Both the position numbers and the translations under genes were made by a program. Positions 6,632 through 12,649 of a DNA stretch of 12,649 nucleotides are shown one piece after another. A model generated the notes under the pieces. It saw nothing but the letters and a program-made list of their open reading frames with translations. It did no database searches and was not told where the DNA came from. Positions within the stretch are counted from its first letter, which is position 1. Each line of letters starts with the position of its first letter. Source of the DNA: Bacteroidales bacterium UBA3543 (GTDB lineage Bacteria; Bacteroidota; Bacteroidia; Bacteroidales; UBA932); contig DFOK01000084.1 in assembly GCA_002376715.1 (NCBI GenBank), positions 1 through 12,649 on the forward strand. The letters are read 5' to 3'.

Positions 6632-7252
6632 ATGTATCGTATCCATTTTGAAAGCCGTAATATTACAGTATGCTCTTCAATCTCTGATGCTGAGGAAGAT
6701 GCCTGTGCTCTTGTGCTCAGTGTCGGAGAAAAAGCGCGTCTTGAAGATATACCTCTGATGTTTGAGAAATCACCGCTTATGCCATCTCTCTACATACCCA
6801 CCTCGGACAGAGAACGCGTTTGCAGCGAACTCTGCTCGAAGTACCGTATTGTCGAGGCGGCAGGAGGAATGGTACGTGACAGTTCGGGACGAATACTGAT
6901 GATATTTCGCGGCGGCAAATGGGACCTTCCCAAGGGGAAATTGGAACCCGGAGAGAGCCGGCAGGAGTGCGCTCTGCGCGAAGTAGCCGAGGAGACCGGC
7001 ATCCATCAACTTACCATCGGCAATCTTATATGCGTGACTCACCACACCTACACCAGAGGAGGCGAGCGCCTGCTCAAACACACCTGGTGGTATGATATGA
7101 AATACGAAGGCATCTTATCCCCCTCCCCCGTACCCCAGACCGAAGAAGATATTTCAATGGCCGAATGGGTAGCCGTGCAGGATATTCCTGCAAAATTATC
7201 GGGCAGTTATACCTCCATCAGAGAAGTATTCCGTCAGGCGAGAATTATCTGA
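6632..7252 (+). CDS. NUDIX hydrolase
   Basis: This hydrolase probably cleaves a nucleoside diphosphate linked to another group, and it has 206 residues. The full NUDIX signature GX5EX7REUXEEXGU is present at residues 102-124, starting GKLEPGESRQ and ending REVAEETGI. It is preceded by GGMVRDSSGRILMIFRGGKWDLPKG, the usual first strands. Residues 1 to about 72 are a separate N-terminal segment with no signature I recognise; proteins of this length with such a segment are familiar from Bacteroidota. Specificity (8-oxo-dGTP, ADP-ribose, diadenosine polyphosphate or other) cannot be read from the box. The start is the ATG at 6632, after the promoter; a longer frame opening at 6545 would cross the promoter and the first codons of pyrE. 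Its stop overlaps the stop of the convergent LolA-like gene by eight bases. Confidence 0.92.
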   Translation: MYRIHFESRNITVCSSISDAEEDACALVLSVGEKARLEDIPLMFEKSPLMPSLYIPTSDRERVCSELCSKYRIVEAAGGMVRDSSGRILMIFRGGKWDLPKGKLEPGESRQECALREVAEETGIHQLTIGNLICVTHHTYTRGGERLLKHTWWYDMKYEGILSPSPVPQTEEDISMAEWVAVQDIPAKLSGSYTSIREVFRQARII

Positions 7253-7763
7253 GATCGGTGATTATCACATCTTCGGGCAAAGAATCCATCTCCAGAATGA
7301 AATGAGACTCCTCCCAGGGGGTCTCTCGACGTGATATCGAATTCACCAGCACGGTATATACATATCCATTAGCCCCAATATGCACTATCTTGAAACTGCC
7401 ATCCTTCTTTTGCTCGATACTGGTGGATGCAAGCAACGATAAAGGATTCTCCAGAGGGTCTGAAGAGGAGTAATCGGCACTGCATATTACCAGTTCCTCA
7501 CTCTTGGGGCTATATAGCCACCTGGTGATACCATCGGATATGATGGTGAGCATATCGCTGGTGAGGCGATAACTCATCTTCTGAATATCGAGAGTACCCT
7601 GCTGCTCCATCAGCAGGCGACCGTCTGAAGTGTTGGCGGTCAATTCATACTGAAGCGACACACTGCCCATTTGAGAAATTTTATCCATGAGCAGACTGCT
7701 TCCCTGCCCCCACATGGCACAGGAAATAAATAGAAGCGATACTGAAAGAATGATTCGTCTCAT
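7245..7763 (-). CDS. LolA-like outer-membrane lipoprotein carrier protein
   Basis: This is a predicted periplasmic chaperone that carries lipoproteins from the inner to the outer membrane. It has 172 residues from this start. The N-terminus MRRIILSVSLLFISCAMWGQ is a signal peptide. FISC only loosely resembles a lipobox, so a soluble protein is more likely, though a lipoprotein is not excluded. The rest is LolA-like beta-strand sequence: VSLQYELTANTSDGRLLMEQQGTL, MSYRLTSDMLTIISDG, then TRWLYSPKSEELVI, and a short C-terminus VIITDLR. It follows ftsK by 25 bases. The ftsK-lolA order is also found in Escherichia coli, which supports the call. An alternative ATG at 7784, four bases after the ftsK stop, would add seven residues including an acidic one to the signal peptide. 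I prefer 7763 for its cleaner signal peptide and a GGATAGAGGT stretch just upstream. Confidence 0.78.
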   Translation of the reverse strand: MRRIILSVSLLFISCAMWGQGSSLLMDKISQMGSVSLQYELTANTSDGRLLMEQQGTLDIQKMSYRLTSDMLTIISDGITRWLYSPKSEELVICSADYSSSDPLENPLSLLASTSIEQKKDGSFKIVHIGANGYVYTVLVNSISRRETPWEESHFILEMDSLPEDVIITDLR

Positions 7764-7788
7764 ACCTCTATCCAATACAAACATCGTG

Positions 7789-10221
7789 CTAAATTCGGTC
7801 AAGAGTCTCGAGAATAATATCCAGAGTGGCCAGATCCGACACCAGAACGTCTCTGGCCTTGCTGCCGCCGAACGGTCCGACTATACCCGCTGCCTCGAGT
7901 TGATCAATGATGCGTCCTGCACGGGCATATCCTATCTCAAGTTTGCGCTGGATGAGTGAGGTCGAGCCTTGCTGAGACATCACCACTATCTTTGCGGCAT
8001 CCTCAAACAGGGCATCGCGATTTTTGAGATTAACTCCATAGTCGTTTGCTGAGGAGGAATCCTCCTCGTCCGATACTTCGGGAAGATAGAATTCGTGATC
8101 ATATCCATCCTGAGAACTGATCTCTCTTGTAACGGCAAGTATCTCGTGAGCATCTATAAAGGCACACTGTACGCGAATGATATCCTCACCCGGGTACATC
8201 ACCAACATATCTCCTCTGCCGATGAGACGGTTGGCTCCGGTTGTATCGAGAATGGTCCTCGAGTCAATGGATGCATTGACCTTGTAGGCTATCCTCGAGT
8301 TGAAATTGGCTTTGATGGTACCGGTAATGATATCCGTAGTGGGCCTTTGGGTGGCAATCACCAGGTGAATACCCACCGCCCGTGCTTGCTGTGCAAGACG
8401 TGCAATGGGCTCCTCTATCTCTTTGCCGGCTGTAACGAGCAGGTCGGCAAACTCATCTATCACAACCACGATATAAGGCAAGAATTTATGTCCTTTTTGC
8501 GGGTTGAGACGGCGGTTGAGAAACTTTTTATTGTAATCCCTGATATGGCGTAAATCCGCCATTTTGAGCAGATCATAACGATCTTCCATCTCAATGCAGA
8601 GCGACTTGAGAGTGTTTACCACCTTGCGTGTATCCGTTATTATGGCCTCCGATTCGTCGGAAATCTTGGCCAGGAAGTGTTTGTCGAGTTTTGAGTAAAG
8701 CGACAATTCCACTTTTTTGGGGTCCACCATTACAAACTTGAGCTCTGCCGGATGTTTGGTATAGAGAAGCGAAGTGATGATACAGTTGAGTCCGACGGAT
8801 TTTCCCATACCGGTGGCACCGGCAATAAGCAGGTGCGGCATTTTTGCAAGGTCGAGGAAAAAGGGCTCGTTGGTAACTGTAATACCCATCGCCAACGGGA
8901 GCTCCATATTGGTATTCTGAAATTTGGGATCGTTGAGAATAGACTTGAGCGGTACGATGGAGGGATTTTCATTGGCCACTTCGATGCCCACCGAGTCGAT
9001 AAGGGTAACCACACGCACACCTTTTGCCCCGAGAGAGAGCGCAATATCTTCTTCACGGCTACGCACCTGGGATATCTTCATACCGTCTGCCAGATGTATC
9101 TTGTAGAGCGTAACCGTAGGGCCCATTTTTGCAGTAATGGCAACCACTTTAATCTTGTAGTGGCCGAGCACCGTCACAATCTTGGTTTTGTTCTTCTCGA
9201 GTTCCTCCATTGAGACGGTATGCCATTTATCCCTGTAGTCGTCCAATAGTGAGAGTGAAGGATGACGATAGTCGGGCAAGTCAAGTCTGGGGTCGAAAAG
9301 ACGGGATTTCTCCTCCTCGGTCAGATTTTTTATAAAATCGTGCTCCGAACCCTCTATCTTGATAATTACATCGTCGGGATTGTCACTCGCAGCCGGAATT
9401 TCAGGCTCGACGGTATCCTCGGGGAAAAAATCGGATTTAATCGGACCCTCTCCGGTTATGACAGGTGGCAATTCCTGCTCTTCCGAATCAGTAGCGGGGT
9501 CATCATCGAGAGCCTCTTCCTCCTCTTCCGCACTCTCCGGATCCTCGACAACAGCGGGAACCTTCTCCCCGCGGGATCGGTTAGCCACAGCCCACATCAG
9601 GTCATCAAAACGCAATGCCACCTTCTTGCTGAGCATAACCAGCCAGAGCAGCAGCAATATCATCAGCACACAACCGGTTCCGATATTGCCGAGCATCGAG
9701 ATAAGCCAGGAAACGGCATGTCGGCCATAAGAGCCGCCAAGACCGTTGCCCAGAAAGAATTCATATTTGGTAAAACCCGATATATAGGCCAAAATAAGCG
9801 AAATGACGACCGCTCCAATGAGCGATACCATGAAGAGACGCAGCAGATTGACCTTACGAAGTCTGAAACAGGCGACCGACACGGCTCCGAAAAAGAAAGG
9901 TATTGCAAAGGCTCCCAAACCGAATAACTTGGAGATCAGGAAATCGGCCCATACCAGACCCAATCTGCCTCCTGAATTGGAGGCCTCTTCGACAGCACCG
10001 GAGAGCACCTGGGGGTCGCGCACCAAACTCTGATCTGAGGTCCAGGTAAATATATAGGAGATAAGCGCCACCACGGTAAAGATGGTAATCGCAAGGAAAA
10101 TAAAACCGAGCAATATTCTCAACACACGGGCATCCGCACCGGAGAGCCAAGGTTCGCGGGGCTCTTTCGCTACTTTGCTTTTGCGGTTTTTTTGGTTTTT
10201 GGCTGATTTGGACTCTCTCAT
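7789..10221 (-). CDS. ftsK: DNA translocase FtsK, four-helix membrane type
   Basis: FtsK is a septum-located, ATP-driven DNA pump that clears chromosome ends during division and activates XerCD recombination at dif. It has 810 residues, a normal length for Bacteroidota. The N-terminus is strongly basic and is followed by four membrane helices (about 33-58, 101-119, 126-149 and 169-197). A linker rich in Glu and Asp (about 223-285) leads to the alpha/beta motor domain. Walker A is GATGMGKS (468-475), Walker B is VVVIDEFADLL (585-595), and ATQRPTTDIITG follows. The C-terminal winged-helix gamma domain (about 735-797; SQQGSTSLIQRKLEIGYARAGRIIDQLE) reads the orienting DNA motif. It starts at the ATG at 10221-10219, 15 bases after the DUF4290 gene and in the same operon. 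No broken motifs are seen. Confidence 0.96.
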   Translation of the reverse strand: MRESKSAKNQKNRKSKVAKEPREPWLSGADARVLRILLGFIFLAITIFTVVALISYIFTWTSDQSLVRDPQVLSGAVEEASNSGGRLGLVWADFLISKLFGLGAFAIPFFFGAVSVACFRLRKVNLLRLFMVSLIGAVVISLILAYISGFTKYEFFLGNGLGGSYGRHAVSWLISMLGNIGTGCVLMILLLLWLVMLSKKVALRFDDLMWAVANRSRGEKVPAVVEDPESAEEEEEALDDDPATDSEEQELPPVITGEGPIKSDFFPEDTVEPEIPAASDNPDDVIIKIEGSEHDFIKNLTEEEKSRLFDPRLDLPDYRHPSLSLLDDYRDKWHTVSMEELEKNKTKIVTVLGHYKIKVVAITAKMGPTVTLYKIHLADGMKISQVRSREEDIALSLGAKGVRVVTLIDSVGIEVANENPSIVPLKSILNDPKFQNTNMELPLAMGITVTNEPFFLDLAKMPHLLIAGATGMGKSVGLNCIITSLLYTKHPAELKFVMVDPKKVELSLYSKLDKHFLAKISDESEAIITDTRKVVNTLKSLCIEMEDRYDLLKMADLRHIRDYNKKFLNRRLNPQKGHKFLPYIVVVIDEFADLLVTAGKEIEEPIARLAQQARAVGIHLVIATQRPTTDIITGTIKANFNSRIAYKVNASIDSRTILDTTGANRLIGRGDMLVMYPGEDIIRVQCAFIDAHEILAVTREISSQDGYDHEFYLPEVSDEEDSSSANDYGVNLKNRDALFEDAAKIVVMSQQGSTSLIQRKLEIGYARAGRIIDQLEAAGIVGPFGGSKARDVLVSDLATLDIILETLDRI

Positions 10222-10236
10222 GGCTTACTCGGGAGA

Positions 10237-10875
10237 TCAGTTTTTCTTTTTCTTCTTGTTCCTCGATTTTTTGCCGAATCCGGACTTTGAGGTACCGGAA
10301 GCCATCACGCCGGGACGATTGAATGTGGCATCGCTCGAAAGGGTGCTCAACTGAAGTCCTTCCGGTACTTTCAGACGACCCTCCGAGAGTTTCTCCATAT
10401 CGCTGAAGATGGTTTCGTCCGCGACGGAATCTTTATTCCAGATGAGATACTGCTGTCTCATATAGTGTCCGAGAGTGCAGATCATCTCTGTCTTGTCCTC
10501 GTCATCCTCCCGTGCAGCAATCAGGTTGATCATATTCTCGATATTGCGACCGTAACAGGATGCCTTCATAGGTTTATCCTCGAAGTGTATCTTCTCCGGA
10601 CGACTGAAGAATTCCTTTTTATCAGGCATCGGATAAGGAGAATCCACATCTATATCGAAATCCGCAATAATGTACATATGGTCCCAGAGTTTCTGTTTAT
10701 AATCCGGAAAATCTTTCATCTGGGGGTTGAGTATTGCCATTATCTGAATGACGGCCCGTATCTGTTCGTTGCGTTTTTCACGATCGGGAATTCTCTTAAC
10801 CTGCTCTATCATCTGCTGAACGTGCCTTCCATACTCAGGCAGGTGAAGTATGTCTCTTTGCGTATTGTAATCCAT
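10237..10875 (-). CDS. DUF4290 family protein, function unknown
   Basis: This is a cytoplasmic protein of 212 residues. The opening MDYNTQRDILHLPEYGRHVQ and the segments YKQKLWDHMYIIADFDIDVDSPYP and YGRNIENMI match the DUF4290 family that I know from Bacteroidota genomes. The body is mostly helical and rather charged. The last 20 residues are a lysine-rich tail (SRNKKKKKN), possibly a nucleic-acid or membrane-contact tail. There is no signal peptide or transmembrane helix. It is the first gene of the operon with ftsK (15-base gap) and the LolA-like gene, so a role linked to division or chromosome segregation is plausible, but this is inferred from position only. The start ATG at 10875 follows an A/T-only leader and a -7 box at 10909-10902. 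Confidence 0.85.
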   Translation of the reverse strand: MDYNTQRDILHLPEYGRHVQQMIEQVKRIPDREKRNEQIRAVIQIMAILNPQMKDFPDYKQKLWDHMYIIADFDIDVDSPYPMPDKKEFFSRPEKIHFEDKPMKASCYGRNIENMINLIAAREDDEDKTEMICTLGHYMRQQYLIWNKDSVADETIFSDMEKLSEGRLKVPEGLQLSTLSSDATFNRPGVMASGTSKSGFGKKSRNKKKKKN

Positions 10876-10901
10876 AAAACTTTTTTTAAAGTATTAACCT
10901 A

Positions 10902-10909
10902 CAAATATA
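10902..10909 (-). promoter_or_regulatory. Bacteroidota -7 box for the DUF4290-ftsK-lolA operon
   Basis: On the minus strand this reads TATATTTG, a full match to TAnnTTTG. The transcript would start near 10895, giving a leader of about 20 bases that is almost all A and T. No TTTG sits 19-21 bases upstream. Confidence 0.6.
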
Positions 10910-11012
10910 GTGATTTTTAGGAAACAATGGTCTATTTCACTACAGTTCGTCCATTGCAACATACAAAAACGATACCCGAATTGTGGTTCAATCCTACTAA
11001 CAAAGCCCACCA

Positions 11013-11044
11013 TTTGCATTTTGTGGAAAGTGGTGCTACTTTTG
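11013..11044 (+). promoter_or_regulatory. Bacteroidota sigma promoter for rfbD (-33 and -7)
   Basis: TTTG at 11013-11016 and TACTTTTG at 11037-11044 have a 20-base spacer, a complete match to TTTG-N19-21-TAnnTTTG. The transcript start is expected near 11051, about 32 bases before the rfbD ATG at 11083. Everything in frame upstream of that ATG (from 10927) is therefore noncoding. Confidence 0.75.
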
Positions 11045-11045
11045 T

Positions 11046-11060
11046 AATGCAAATTGCATT
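11046..11060 (+). promoter_or_regulatory. Palindromic operator candidate at the rfbD transcript start
   Basis: AATGCAA-A-TTGCATT is a perfect 7-bp inverted repeat around a single base. It begins two bases after the -7 box, so it covers the predicted transcript start. A further half-site, TTGCATT (11014-11020), overlaps the -33 box. This placement suits a repressor. The half-site core TGCA is short and could recur by chance. Confidence 0.4.
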
Positions 11061-11082
11061 AGAATATTTAATCAAAATCATC

Positions 11083-11976
11083 ATGGGAAAAACTCTTGTT
11101 ACCGGAGCAATGGGACAACTTGGGAGCGAGTTGAGGGAGCTCGCCGGCAATGACCGGAAGTGGCTATTTACCGACATTCTGCCGGAAAAAGGAGTTTTGC
11201 AATTGGATATCTGCGACGAGGGACGCGTGAGAGAGTTTATGGAGGAGCACGATGTGGATCTGGTAATAAATTGTGCAGCCTATACAAATGTGGACAAGGC
11301 CGAGAGCGATAAGGAACTCAGCGCCCGACTCAATGCCGAAGGGCCTAAAGTCCTCGCGCGGTGCGTTCGCGAGCGAGATGCAGCGCTTGTGCATATCTCC
11401 ACCGATTACGTATTTGACGGAAAGCGCAAAAGAGGCGCTTATCGCGAAAGTGACCCCTGCCGTCCGCAGAGCGTTTATGGAGCCACCAAGCGTCAGGGAG
11501 AGCTCGCCATACGCAGAAGCCGTTGCCGCGGGGTAATCATCCGCACCGCCTGGCTCTTCTCCACCTATGGAAATAATTTTGTCAAGACAATGATTCGTCT
11601 GGGCAGCGAAAAGAGTGAAATCGGAGTGGTGGCAGATCAGATAGGCACGCCCACCTATGCTCGTGATCTGGCCAAAGCAATTCTGACCATAATACCTCAA
11701 ATTGGGGAGCACCGAGGTGAAATTTACCATTACACCGATGAAGGCAGTTGCTCATGGTTTGATTTTGCAGCACTGATAATGATCTATTGCGGTCTCGATT
11801 GCAAGGTCAATCCGCTGACTACGGAAGAATATCCTACAGCAGCACGCAGGCCGGCATATTCACTGCTCGATAAGAGCAAAATAAGGGAAGAATTCGGAGT
11901 GGAAACCCCTTGGTGGAGCATTTCGCTCAAAGAATGTCTGCTGAAGATGGGAAGGCCGGTGCCTCGGCATCTCTAG
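11083..11976 (+). CDS. rfbD: dTDP-4-dehydrorhamnose reductase
   Basis: RfbD (RmlD) carries out the last step of dTDP-L-rhamnose synthesis, the NAD(P)H-dependent reduction of dTDP-4-keto-L-rhamnose, which supplies rhamnose for surface polysaccharide. It has 297 residues and is an extended short-chain dehydrogenase. Visible motifs are the Rossmann TGAMGQLG (8-14), NCAAYTNVDKAE (63-74), STDYVFDG (106-113), and the catalytic YGATK with Tyr132 and Lys136. RTAWLFS (154-160), GTPTYARDLA (188-197) and WFDFA (225-229) are also RmlD-typical. The ATG at 11083 is preferred because it opens directly with MGKTLVTGA and follows a full promoter. The C-terminal 16 codons overlap the 3' end of the convergent rfbC, which is unusual because the two genes are usually co-oriented neighbours. 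The last residues, GRPVPRHL, may be an added tail created by the overlap. Confidence 0.94.
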   Translation: MGKTLVTGAMGQLGSELRELAGNDRKWLFTDILPEKGVLQLDICDEGRVREFMEEHDVDLVINCAAYTNVDKAESDKELSARLNAEGPKVLARCVRERDAALVHISTDYVFDGKRKRGAYRESDPCRPQSVYGATKRQGELAIRRSRCRGVIIRTAWLFSTYGNNFVKTMIRLGSEKSEIGVVADQIGTPTYARDLAKAILTIIPQIGEHRGEIYHYTDEGSCSWFDFAALIMIYCGLDCKVNPLTTEEYPTAARRPAYSLLDKSKIREEFGVETPWWSISLKECLLKMGRPVPRHL

Positions 11977-12478
11977 CCGAGAGAATTACCTCTTTCGGAT
12001 CGATGCCCCAATCGATGGCCAACACGGGATCATTCCACCTGTAAGTACCCTCCATTTCCGGTGCATAGTAATTATCACACTTATACTGAAATATGGTGTT
12101 GTCCTCCAACACCAAATATCCATGTGCAAATCCTCGCGGGATAAAGAACATTCGTTTGTTTTCTGCGCTGAGTTCCACCGAAACATATTTGCCGTATGTG
12201 GGGGATTCGGGACGAATATCAACCGCTACGTCGAGCACACGGCCCTGCACTACCCTGATAAGCTTTGCCTGTGCCGCCTCGCCCTTCTGGAAATGGAGTG
12301 CGCGTATCACCCCACGCTCTGCGGAGAAGGACTCATTGTCCTGAACAAAATTGATTTTTTGCACATTTGCCTCAAACTCCCTCAGGGAAAATGATTCGAA
12401 AAAATAACCCCTGTGGTCGTAAAACACTTTCGGCTCAATAATCACAGGACCCTCTATAGCCGTTTTGATATAATTCAT
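11927..12478 (-). CDS. rfbC: dTDP-4-dehydrorhamnose 3,5-epimerase
   Basis: RfbC (RmlC) epimerises C3 and C5 of dTDP-4-keto-6-deoxyglucose, the step before RfbD. It has 183 residues, the usual size for this cupin-fold dimer. Conserved stretches are FYDHRGYFFESF (19-30), FVQDNESFS (44-52), RGVIRALHFQ with catalytic His62, VVQGRVLDVAVDIRPESPTYG (77-96), IPRGFAHGYLVLED (113-126), and YKCDNYYAPEMEG with catalytic Tyr132. The ATG is at 12478-12476. The last 16 codons lie within the rfbD coding region on the other strand, ending in a tail (FPSSADIL) that looks longer than the family norm. rfbA and rfbB are not in the window; they may be beyond the right edge or elsewhere. Confidence 0.95.
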   Translation of the reverse strand: MNYIKTAIEGPVIIEPKVFYDHRGYFFESFSLREFEANVQKINFVQDNESFSAERGVIRALHFQKGEAAQAKLIRVVQGRVLDVAVDIRPESPTYGKYVSVELSAENKRMFFIPRGFAHGYLVLEDNTIFQYKCDNYYAPEMEGTYRWNDPVLAIDWGIDPKEVILSARDAEAPAFPSSADIL

Positions 12479-12493
12479 TTCGCAATATTTTTA

Positions 12494-12501
12494 CAAAAAT
12501 A
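12494..12501 (-). promoter_or_regulatory. Bacteroidota -7 box for rfbC
   Basis: On the minus strand this reads TATTTTTG, matching TAnnTTTG, 15 bases before the rfbC ATG. The predicted transcript start (about 12487) gives a very short leader. No -33 TTTG is seen at the usual spacing, so confidence is moderate. Confidence 0.5.
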
Positions 12502-12530
12502 ATAAAATAGTTTGGAGTTTTAAGTGTTGC

Positions 12531-12562
12531 GAGTTACAAGGTGCGAGGTAGAGTTCTGAGTT
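12531..12562 (+). repeat. Degenerate GAGTT micro-repeats
   Basis: GAGTT or GAGGT occurs four times (12531-12535, 12545-12549, 12551-12555, 12558-12562) with irregular spacing. This looks like noncoding, slippage-prone sequence upstream of rfbC. I see no function in it. Confidence 0.3.
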
Positions 12563-12572
12563 ATACATAAGT

Positions 12573-12611
12573 CCCAAAAGTTGAACAAAAAAATTTTGGG
12601 GTTTTTGTTTT
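12573..12611 (+). terminator. Terminator-like hairpin with T-tract, plus strand
   Basis: CCCAAAA (12573-12579) pairs with TTTTGGG (12594-12600) around a 14-base A-rich loop. It is followed by G and a nine-T tract broken by one G (12602-12611). This fits a rho-independent terminator read on the plus strand. The only plus-strand gene before it is rfbD, about 600 bases upstream with antisense rfbC in between. It may instead be the end of an unseen element at the window edge. Confidence 0.4.
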
Positions 12612-12649
12612 ATACAGAAATGACGTTGGGAATAGGTATTGAATATAAG

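Noticed and set aside
9262..9927. A 221-codon plus-strand frame antisense to ftsK
   Set aside because: The ftsK membrane helices and linker read cleanly on the minus strand. The antisense product is low-complexity and family-less.
10237..10270. Pyrimidine-rich TTTTTCTTTTTCTT tract as a possible regulatory or triplex element
   Set aside because: It is explained by the lysine codons of the basic C-terminal tail of the DUF4290 protein on the minus strand.
10927..11082. An in-frame 52-residue N-terminal extension of rfbD
   Set aside because: It crosses a full -33/-7 promoter and a palindrome, and RmlD proteins begin directly with the Rossmann strand found at 11083.
11164..11730. A 188-codon minus-strand frame antisense to rfbD
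   Set aside because: rfbD motifs are intact on the plus strand, and the antisense frame has no promoter or known domain.
12620..12649. A ten-codon open frame (MTLGIGIEYK) running off the right edge
   Set aside because: It is too short to judge, follows a terminator-like hairpin, and has no -7 box at a suitable distance. It is mentioned only as a possible gene start.
1..12649. Search for CRISPR arrays, tRNAs, phage genes, toxin-antitoxin pairs or defence genes
   Set aside because: No regularly spaced repeats, cloverleaf-like sequences, transposase or integrase motifs, or defence-type domains were seen. UvrD here is the housekeeping helicase, not part of a defence cassette.

Overview
The window looks like ordinary chromosomal DNA of a Bacteroidales bacterium (phylum Bacteroidota), with about ten complete housekeeping genes and one partial one. 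Four things point to this group. There is the N-terminus of NqrA and a DUF4290 protein, a family I know only from Bacteroidota. There is also a four-helix FtsK followed by a LolA-like gene. Finally, every apparent transcription unit is preceded by the Bacteroidota primary-sigma -7 box TAnnTTTG, in two cases with a well-spaced TTTG -33 box. Good Shine-Dalgarno sequences are mostly absent, as is usual in this phylum. I cannot assign a genus.

Layout, left to right. (1) 1-179, minus: start of nqrA, which runs off the left edge. It is divergent from (2) uvrD/pcrA helicase, 312-2675, plus. (3) 2676-2893: a regulatory intergenic region with a consensus-like sigma-54 promoter, a 15-bp RNA hairpin and a Bacteroidota -7 box. 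(4) An exported metallophosphoesterase, 2894-4177, plus. (5) A minus-strand operon read from 6580 down to 4188: pyrE, a START/SRPBCC-like protein, and an RsmF-type rRNA cytosine methyltransferase. (6) A NUDIX hydrolase, 6632-7252, plus, divergent from pyrE with back-to-back -7 boxes. (7) A minus-strand operon from 10875 down to 7245: DUF4290 protein, ftsK, and a LolA-like periplasmic protein. (8) dTDP-rhamnose genes rfbD (11083-11976, plus) and rfbC (11927-12478, minus), arranged tail to tail with a 50-bp coding overlap. (9) 12479-12649: rfbC promoter, short repeats, and a terminator-like hairpin near the right edge.

The genes cover respiration (Na+-NQR), DNA repair, nucleotide synthesis and clean-up (PyrE, NUDIX), rRNA modification, chromosome segregation with envelope lipoprotein traffic (FtsK, LolA-like), and the last two steps of dTDP-L-rhamnose synthesis. 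There is no CRISPR array, tRNA, rRNA, prophage or recognisable transposase. I did not find a clear new multi-gene system. The best candidates for something undescribed are the sigma-54 promoter with its structured leader, the shared-centre divergent promoters of pyrE and the NUDIX gene, and the overlapping convergent rfbD/rfbC pair with its possible long antisense 3' end. Several gene starts differ from the longest reading frame because that frame runs through the promoter (uvrD, metallophosphoesterase, NUDIX, rfbD).
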